Source: Porpolomopsis calyptriformis (lineage: Eukaryota; Basidiomycota; Agaricomycetes; Agaricales; Hygrophoraceae). Taken from it: a DNA stretch of 64,000 nucleotides. Shown here one piece after another: positions 56,495-64,000 of this stretch (within the stretch, counting starts at the first letter, position 1; every line of letters starts with the position of its first letter). Made by a program: the position numbers and the translations under genes. The notes under the pieces were generated by a model. It worked only from the letters and a program-made list of their open reading frames with translations, had not been told where the DNA came from and did no database searches. The DNA is taken from positions 1,302,001 to 1,366,000 of the forward strand of contig OX621170.1 in assembly GCA_951640195.1 (NCBI GenBank), read 5' to 3'.

Positions 56495-57997
56495 TTAAAC
56501 CAACCCCCGCCCACCCATGCGAATCGTATCAGTCAGAGATCCAATAACCTCCCGCCAAAGCCTCCCAAGCACATTTTCACTTCTCCCCAAGCCAGAAGCA
56601 CCCAACCGTCTCCTCACATGATCGACCGCAGTCCCACTCGCCCCAGCCTCCACACGGGCAAGCATCCGTCGCCGTCTTACTCTCAGCAGAAAGCTTAACA
56701 AGGGGAAGACGATAAATAGGACTACGAACGTGGTGAAGTTTGATGCCGTCAGATAGGGCTCGAGCGACGCCTTGATGAGGGCGTACATGCTCGGGCTCGG
56801 GTGGCGTGAGTCGGTGATGGCGTGAGGGCGAGAAATCGTGATCAAGTCACGATCTCTGCTACTTGGCCAGTGATTTTGAGTAACAACGTGACCATTCCCG
56901 ACTGTGCCTTGGGACTTGATGGTGTCCGTTCGGTGTGTGATTGTACCGTTGGATGAGAGGGATGTGGTGGACTGAGATGCGGGGGAAAGGGCGTTGGGGC
57001 GCGGAGTTCGCGGGATGGCGGTACGTGTCGAAGTTGTAGAGAGCGAAGAGGAGGACGAGGATGTGGAGGGAGTGGGAGAGTGTGCGCGTGGTGTGGATGG
57101 TGACGTGTGGGGTGGTGTTTGGGCGGGAGATGAAGGACGCCGAGATGATAGAGCTTGGGAGTGGAGGGTATCAAGGGATGATCTCAACCGCTGTTATAAT
57201 GACCGTCAAATACAAATATATGCTTGAGGAGACATTGAACGTACCTCTCTGCGTTGTGGAGGCAGTTCTTCTTCGCATTGCAAAAACCCTTTTGCGTATT
57301 CCCACTGCTCCAGTCTCGGCAACAAATTCAGGCAATACATTTCCAGCACCTTTTCGTATCCCTCCTCATCCTTGTCTACTTCATCATAATGGCCCCTCTG
57401 TCTCAGCCAATCCTCGACCATTCCCCTCCCAACGGAGGCACAATCTAGCTTCAAACTGGCCAAGACGAGCGTGACGAGAATTTTGGGAGGGAGAAATGCT
57501 GCATTAGGTTTTTGAAGGTTGTGAGAGGATGGGGTAAACAACGCTAAAGAACGAGTATAGAGAGAGGCCAGGAGAGTCTGCGGGGAAAGCACGAGGTTGG
57601 CGCGCAAGGGGGCCGGAAGAAGCTCGAGATCCTTTGCTAGGGGAGGGGAGGCGTATATGGTTGTCTCGAGGGTGATTCGTAGTATATCCCATTTTCTACG
57701 ATGCGGCGTGAGTGAATCTGGAGCAAAAGACAAGGGTGGTTGGAGAACTGCGAAGGCGGAGGCGAGGAGGGAGTGCGTCAGAGGCACATCTCGCAGGAGA
57801 AATGCTCGTGCAGCCCGAGTGTAGAGTGAGCGGAGAGAGGTGGTAGTTGTGGAGAAAGGGGAAGGCGAGAGGAGAGAGGCTCTGAGAGGAAGAACGGTGG
57901 ATTCGGTGGGGGCTGTTGATGTCAATGTGCTCGTCACTGTCGACATCGTTGAGCGAACCGGGTCGATGTGGGGACGCGGGTGTGGGGAAGAAAACAT
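56495..57997 (-). CDS. Uncharacterised TPR-like protein with a C-terminal membrane anchor
   Basis: I do not recognise a named family. The first exon (57997 down to about 57235) encodes a helical repeat-like domain: 'LYTRAARAFLLRDVPLTHSL', 'PPKILVTLVLASLKLDCASV' and 'WLRQRGHYDEVDKDEEGYEK'. The intron joins 'EELPPQRRE' to 'RLRSSLDTLHSQALSSR', followed by a long Ser/Thr/Pro-rich linker. Close to the C terminus there is one hydrophobic segment, 'NFTTFVVLFIVFPLLSFLLR', and about 60 basic residues after it. The arrangement (N-terminal helical domain, linker, tail membrane anchor) resembles peroxisomal Pex26/Pex15-type recruiters, but sequence alone does not show this. It is head to head with PWP1 at 53 bases. 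Confidence 0.68.
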
Positions 57998-58050
57998 TTC
58001 ACATGCATGGCCGGTAAAGGTCAGCCAGTCACGGCCATCATCAAGAATTC
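57998..58050. promoter_or_regulatory. 53-base divergent promoter, tail-anchored protein / PWP1
   Basis: The two start codons are only 53 bases apart and point away from each other. The gap has a TTCACATG element that misses the RTCACRTG core by its first base. Confidence 0.4.
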
Positions 58051-59955
58051 ATGAGTAAAAATCTCATCTCTTCCCTCTCTTGGGTTCGTCGCGGTGTCGC
58101 GGTGCAGCACCCATCTAAATACGTCCTCGATGACAAGGAAATAGAGCGTGTCAGCACTCTCGCGCGTGTCGAGCTTGGGGACGCTCGCGTTGAACTTGAG
58201 CGTGCTGCAAAGTCAACGGATCGCAGAACCAAGGGCCACGAAACAGACGACGCGGACTCCTGGATGGAGTCGGTTTTGTATTGCATGAATTATCCACTCT
58301 CTTGCTGATTTTGTCCTCCAAGTGAAGATGAAGACCAAAAGCCTGCCGAGGCAGACGATCTCTCGCAATACAACCTAGACAATTACGACGACGATGATCC
58401 TGAACCGGCCAGTATGCCATCGTCTATCCTTTCAGTAAAACATCATGTTCACATTTCTAGCCGTGGGTCTATTCAGCAACATAAAAGGCCTAACCTATTA
58501 CCGCAACAATGAGAAAGACCCATACATAACCCTGAAAGACGTGCGCTACCCTCACCTACATTCTCTCCACCCAGCTTCATTTTCGTTCAACAGGACGACG
58601 ACGATGAACGCGCCGAGCTCGAGATCCTACCCACCGACAATCTTCTTGTGGTCGCCAAAACGGAAGATGAAATCTCTCAACTCGAGATCTACGTTTACGA
58701 CGACTCACAGGAATCCCTTTACGTCCATCATGATCTCATGCTCCCCAATTTCCCTCTCTGCCTCGAATGGCTCGACTTCCCCCCAGCACCCTCCACCGAA
58801 ATGGCAAATACCCCGGAACCGACACAATCTTTCGGCAACTACATCGCTGTCGGTACCCTTGACCCAGAGATTGAAATATGGTCACTTGACGTTGTCGAAG
58901 CCATGTATCCCGACATGGTCCTCGGTCGCCCCGACAAAACCGCAATGCACGTTCCGACACCTCTCGGCACTGGCAAGAAAAAGCGAAAAAAGGACAAGCA
59001 CCGTTCAATCTCGTCCGCATATCACGTCGATGCCGTCCTCGCCCTTTCTTGGAACCGGACTCACCGAAATCTCCTCGCGAGTGCTTCTGCGGATCGCACA
59101 GTGAAGTTGTGGGACTTGAGTCGCAATCCAAACCTTGGCCAAGACCGGGGAGGTGCGATCAGGAGCTTTGATAAAATGCACAAGGATAAGGTGCAGGCCG
59201 TGCGATGGAATACAAACGAGCCCACTGTGCTGCTGACGGGGAGCTACGACCACACAGTCAGGACGTTTGACACAAGAACGCCAGATGTAGGCGTTGGTTC
59301 CGTTGTGGGCGCGGATGTGGAGTCATTGCAGTGGGATCCTTGGGACCACCGTAGCTTCTACGTAAATTGCTCCTACTCCACAAGTTAACCCATCTGATAT
59401 TCTGAACAGGTCTCCTTGGAGAATGGTCTTGTGCTTAATTTCGACGTACGCACGCTCCCAAACGATTTAAATTCGTCTTCACCCGCACGCTTTACATTAC
59501 AAGCACACGATGGCGCCGTCTCTGCTCTCGACATCAATCCCCATATTCCCGGATGCATTGCCACCGGGGGAACCGATAAAATGGTCAAGGTATGGAACGT
59601 AGCGGAAAGCGAGGACGGCAAACAGAATGTTACTCTTGCTACATCCAGAGATCTAGGCGTGGTCAGCCTACCCTTTCTTCTTTCACACCCTTATGATCTC
59701 ACTCGTGCCTCTCAGGGCAAAGTCTTCTCCGCTGTATTCTCACCCGATGATCCGCTTATCTTGGCAGCGGCCGGCTCGAAAGCGAAACTGCAAATTTGGA
59801 ACGTGGGCGCTAATTTCAGTGCACGGAAGGTGTTTGCAAGCAAGCTGGCTATGACAGGAAAAACCTTGACGGAAAGAGAGAGCGGGATTGGAGTCATTGG
59901 AGTCCAAAGTGATGAAGAGGATGACGAAGGGAATGACCAGGATCTCGAAGACTGA
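58051..59955 (+). CDS. PWP1: Periodic tryptophan protein 1 (PWP1), WD-repeat ribosome biogenesis factor
   Basis: PWP1 is a WD-repeat protein of nucleolar 25S rRNA maturation. The opening is diagnostic: 'SSLSWVRRGVAVQHPSKYVL' followed by an acidic region and 'LSQYNLDNYDDDD'. 'SNIKGLTYYRNNEKDPYITL' belongs to the same part. The repeats show 'AVGTLDPEIEIWSLDVV', 'NLLASASADRTVKLWDLS', 'TVLLTGSYDHTVRTFDTRT' and 'CIATGGTDKMVKVWNV', consistent with a beta-propeller. The C terminus is acidic ('VQSDEEDDEGNDQDLED'). The gene has at least five introns, two splitting WD repeats. The stop is 279 bases before that of the convergent GH17 gene. Confidence 0.94.
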
Positions 59956-60234
59956 CTGCACCTTTTGTCAATACCAAAATAGGGGCTGGGAGCTCTTTAA
60001 AATTACTGGTGTTCAAACAAACTCGACGGAAACATGAGTGACCCTCGAGTAGTCCGTGACAAAAACCGTTAAAGGAGCGTAATAGTCGGTAATGTCCAAA
60101 GCATTACTATAAATCGAGCGAAAAATATCACAACTTTTCAAGGGGATGGACAATTAGGGATGGTTATGTCCTTGAGAGTCCGGCTGGTGTTTATGGAATG
60201 ATCAGAATTTAATAATGAAGTTGAGAGCCTAAAC

Positions 60235-62132
60235 TTACTTAGCGTAGAATAGCCCCCAATGAGCCTAAGCACCAACACAGTCAGATCAGTTCAAATATTA
60301 AATCCTTGACACATACCTCGACGCCGCCATAAAGAGGATCCTGAAATTATTGCAGCATCAACACCTAGAAGCACAAGAACATGTATGACACACACCTTCC
60401 ATAACTCATCAAAGTACTAATGTAAAGCTTGAGTTAGTATCGTTGTGCGAAAATGGAAGCTATACGCACTTCAAAGTAGAAATACTTTGTACCGTTCGTA
60501 TTCGCTTGGCAAACAAAGGTGTCCAAGAATATCTATTAAAGTGTTAAAGATTCGGAGATAAACGCAGATACAGAATATGGCACCTGGAGGTTGGCTGCCG
60601 AGGCGAGGGAAGGGCCGTTGCTCTCGTTTGAAACATCGGACGAATTCTTACATTCAGGTCAGTACCGATGCACACGGGTGGTCATGTGAAGAAAGGAGTC
60701 ACCGATGGCCAGCCAGTCTCGGCAATATACATTGTCGGGTTGTTGGGAACGGCTTGAGCCTGAGCAACATCGGTTTGTGTGAAAAAATCCCATGTCCAGG
60801 CGGCTGCGTCATTTATGGAGACGTTCCCAAACCACGGGTGGACGTTGGCCATCTGCAAGATCAGGATTACAGTTGGAATAAATGAAACAGGAAACGATAA
60901 AGCATACACCGAAATCAATAGCCTGGAGCACCATGTTGTTGAAATAGGCACCGGCATCCGAGTTCCCGACGGGCATTTTGGTCGCAAGGTTCATACTCTG
61001 CAACATCGCTCGCGTGTCATTGATGTCCGCGATCAATGCCGTCGCACCTAAAAATTTAAAACCTAATGAGCCAGCTTTCGCAAACAGGGGAGGGGAAAAC
61101 AGACCTTGATTCCCAACGGCGCTATTCGGATCTGAAGAGTGAGCGCCGGTAAGGTAACTAGGTGACGCCCCCAGTTCAGCGTATGGTTTATCATAGAAAT
61201 GAAATAAACGCACTTGAGCATGTACTCGTTGCCGACGATGACGCCCTGGATATGGTCTGTACCATAAGTTTGTATCGCGTTTTGAATTAGGAGTTTTTGA
61301 CGATTGTATGCTGTGCCGTTGTCGGATGGGTCTACATAGTTAGCGAGGTATACGGTCATGTCGACTTTTGTCTGCTTAATAGCTTCGAGCTGGACGAGCA
61401 CGGGTCAAGCGCTTTGTTTTTTAAATTTTGTACGAGTCGAGACTTACGACAAGGGCGGATTGATTGCAGTCGGCACCGTAGAGACGCAGGCGCTGATGGG
61501 CGCCTCAGCATAACTTTGGCAGATAAGAATATTTGGACCTACGGTTGTCAATTGTGACAAAAGCTGACCAGGTTACTGGTTGGTTAGTGTGCTACAAAAG
61601 AAGACCAAAAACGAAATGTTCACCTGGATATCGGTGATAACTTGCTCTACATTGACGTTAAGGGAAGAACCGCGTGAGGATGAATTAAATTTGAACCGCA
61701 CCGAGTGAATTCCCGCAGTTAGGTAACAGGGATCCTTCGGGAGTGTATGCAAATCCATAAAAGGACTTGTGGAGATTGGGGTTTGGTGTGAAGCTACTCG
61801 GATCGTTGGGGTTCGTCTGATTGGCGGGGTTGGTAGGATTGTTTGAATTACTGGAAATAGCAGAGTGGTTCTTGGATTTCTTCGAGACTGTTACGCCGAC
61901 TGCAACGCCAACGACAATCAATCCTACTAAGGCAACCACGGAGCCTATGATCTGCCGGGACGCAAAATATTTACCATTCCCTCGAATAAAGTGCATAACT
62001 AAAGCTCACAATCCACCTTGGCCTGCCACTCTTTCGAGGGATTGAGGGGAGCGAACTTCCTGGGGTGTTTACGGGAGCGTAGCCGCCGCGAGCGGCCTCA
62101 TCCGTAAAGTTGTAAGGAGCTGTCGAGGTCAT
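60235..62132 (-). CDS. Membrane-anchored GH17 beta-1,3-glucanase/glucanosyltransferase-type glycosidase
   Basis: GH17 enzymes cut or remodel cell-wall beta-1,3-glucan. The protein is type II: a cytosolic tail 'MTSTAPYNFTDEAARGGYAP', then the membrane segment 'IIGSVVALVGLIVVGVAVGV' and a Ser/Asn/Pro-rich stalk. The catalytic domain starts 'YGFAYTPEGSLLPNCGNSL'; the acid/base Glu is in 'GVIVGNEYML' and the nucleophile Glu in 'PTMYIAETGWP'. 'MANVHPWFGNVSINDAAAWT' also belongs to the barrel. The last exons end 'FEYFDELWKDPLYGGVEG' and 'YWGLFYAK'. The start at 62132 is the only ATG after an upstream stop in that frame. Around eight short introns are present. Confidence 0.9.
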
Positions 62133-62355
62133 AGGAATGTCTTGAGCAGGCTGGTGTGGTGAATAACGGTGGCCGAAACCAGACAGGCGGTGTGGGGGTT
62201 GAAGAAGTCAAGTATCAAGGCTTGGCAAGGAACAAATAGGGCACAATCTCACGACCTCGAGTTATTCATAGCTGTGCTAATTAATGCCTTCATGTACCTG
62301 CCTCTGAAACGCAGTGATTGCGACTCTGGATTACAGCGTTGGTGTCCTGAACTCT

Positions 62356-64000
62356 ATGAGTTCTAACTTCTTCCCCGAGCTGCGAGGGGAACTGGGTCCC
62401 TATCTCGTTGACAGAACGAAAACATTGTCATCCATCGCCGCCTGACACGCCACGTTGATCTTGTTCTTCGACCCAGACCATGCTGCAAAATGCTCAAGTA
62501 ATTACGTTAGCTTACATCCACTCTCTGTACTAAAGCTTTTCGACCAGCTCTTTTTTCTCCATCCCTCGCAATGGTGATCCCGAACCGCGTCTGCTTTTCG
62601 CAGGCCTAGATATCGCGTCTAGACAGGATATCTGCACGGAGCACATGGCAAAGTATCCAGTTATTTTCTGTGACTTCAAAGTTCGTGTATCTTCCCTCCA
62701 AACTTTTCAGACAACTCGTTTACGCGCGGCAGGATCTCACCGGCAAGTCTTGGGAGGGAATGCTTTCGAACTTCGGAGACTTAGTTTCCGTCCTCTACGC
62801 GGGGTGCGAAGATTGCCTCGGACTTATTTTGAATCTATTCGTAACAAGACAGCTACGGAGGCCGACTTGACGAGGAGCTTGTACAAATTGTCCTACTTTC
62901 TCGCCGAGAAATTCCGTCAGAGAGTTATAGTATTGATTGACGAATATGAGACGCCAATCAATCGTGCTTATGATCATGGCTATTTCGACGAAGTGCGTTC
63001 TCTATATCCCTCTCTATGACCGTTGGGGTTAAGGACAAGTATTCCAGGCCAATGAGTTTTTCGGGCGCGGTCTACTTCCCGTTCTCTTGAAGGTGATCAT
63101 AATTTAATTCCATTGCGGAACATGTAATACATAATAATTTGATTTAGTCGAATCGAAGCCTGCAATATGTGGTTTTAGTTGGTGTTACCCTGACAGCAAA
63201 ATCTGGGTGGTATTCTGGTTTGAACAATCTTGAGGTGCATCTTTAATCTGCCAAGGCGTGGCGCCTCCTAATCATTACTCAGACGCATACGCTACACACA
63301 AGTGACTCCCCTTTTGCTGGCATGGTGATGTTCACGGAACCCGAAGTGATTCGACTGAGAACGTTGGCCCAGGTGAGTTGACCATCTCAGTGTGGATTGG
63401 ATGATTTTCACCCACCTTGAAGAGTGAACTAGAGCTCGCCGACCTTAAAGCTCAGTATAACTCCTACATTGCTGCCGGCCAGATCAGTGTATACAACCCC
63501 GTATCGGTCATGTCTGCACTTTCCAAATCCAAAATCAAGAATTTTTGGGTCGCAACAGGTTTACCAACCACGATCGTTTTGTTTAATTAACTTATAGGCG
63601 AATTCCCTCTATTAAACAGACAGTTTCCAGACGATGGTCTCGATCTCGTTGAGGATCTTCTGACCGGGGCAGAGATCGAGTTTGACCTTATGGAAGATGT
63701 CACCTATAGCAGGTGCGACAACTTCTATAACTTAGTCCACTGTGGTCCTGTATTCACGCTGGAATGGTTTAGCTTGACTTTAAGTAAAAATGCGACGTTG
63801 ACTTTGTTGTACTATGCCGGCTACTTGACCATGACAGTATGCTATTTCTATCCAATGGTTCTTTCCGTTCTGATCTCTGCCAAGGCCAATGATCGATTTA
63901 AAATACCGAATCCGGAGATTATGACGGACTGGGCTGGATGGATCATTGGCGATGTAGAATCCTGGGACGATATTCTCAAGACGTGCGTTGAGGGTCTGGT
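62356..64000 (+). pseudogene. Decayed AAA-ATPase-like (PF09820-type) gene, truncated by the window end
   Basis: The gene resembles an expanded basidiomycete family with an AAA-ATPase-like domain and a PD-(D/E)XK-type C-terminal part. The start is 'ELGPYLVDRTKTLSSIA', then a stop, and the frame continues shifted with 'LVLRPRPCCKMLNFSTSSFF'. The Walker A, normally RPRRFGKT, reads RPRPCCKM. 'RLLFAGLDIASRQDICTEHM' and 'AKYPVIFCDFK' follow. A second shift separates 'FGDLVSVLYAGCEDCLGL' from 'YFESIRNKTATEADLTRSLY'. Beyond it 'QRVIVLIDEYETPINRAYDH' (Walker B-like) and 'LVGVTLTAKSGWYSGLNNLE' are intact. The remaining part ('NFYNLVHCGPVFTLEWFSLT') runs past 64000. At least two frame breaks and a lost P-loop point to a pseudogene. 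I did not rebuild the intact sequence. Confidence 0.75.

Overview
The window is a gene-dense fungal nuclear segment, almost certainly from a mushroom-forming basidiomycete (Agaricomycetes). Genes are broken by many introns of roughly 45-60 bases with GT-AG (occasionally GC-AG) ends. Neighbouring genes often lie head to head or tail to tail with tens of bases between them. Several products belong to families typical of this group: a 7-TM DUF6533-type protein, a methanol/alcohol oxidase of the GMC family, a TEA-domain regulator, and a decayed AAA-ATPase-like gene of an expanded basidiomycete family.

Layout. 0-6 kb: telomerase reverse transcriptase (TERT) and a glutathione peroxidase, tail to tail. 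6-13.5 kb: an uncharacterised coiled-coil protein, a divergent G-protein alpha subunit lacking the catalytic Gln, a PPIL3-type cyclophilin, F-actin capping protein beta, and a HEN1-type small-RNA 2'-O-methyltransferase. 13.6-16 kb: a tiny V-ATPase subunit e gene placed 35 bases downstream of lanosterol 14-alpha-demethylase (CYP51/ERG11) on the same strand. 16.7-25.2 kb: mitochondrial exoribonuclease (DSS1/CYT-4 type), a zinc-finger lysine-rich protein, an ENV7/STK16 kinase, and an unknown SUMO-interacting-motif protein. 26.4-31 kb: the 7-TM protein and eIF5. 31.3-36.2 kb: a compact run of metallophosphatase, bHLH factor, ZIP zinc transporter and Nudix hydrolase. 37.7-44.2 kb: RFC subunit (yeast RFC5 type), TEA factor and TAN1 (tRNA acetylation). 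45.3-52.1 kb: alcohol oxidase with a 120-base hairpin in its upstream region, a PEX11-family protein, and an RBR ubiquitin ligase. 53-62.1 kb: an intron-containing tRNA-Gly(CCC), a START-like unknown, COQ9, eIF3j, a tail-anchored unknown, PWP1, and a membrane-anchored GH17 glucanase. 62.3 kb to the end: a disrupted AAA-ATPase-like gene that runs off the window.

The genes are mostly housekeeping functions (telomere maintenance, clamp loading, translation initiation, tRNA modification, sterol and ubiquinone synthesis). I see no secondary-metabolite cluster, RNAi cluster, intact mobile element or CRISPR array. The most interesting layer is genome organisation: very short divergent promoters, a 5-base tail-to-tail gap, a possibly bicistronic CYP51-VMA9 pair, repeated GC-AG introns with identical GCAAGT donors, and RTCACRTG (CDEI/Cbf1-like) sites lying just upstream of at least seven genes. 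Protein calls were made by reading family motifs by eye. Exon joins were worked out by hand and may be off in the less conserved genes.
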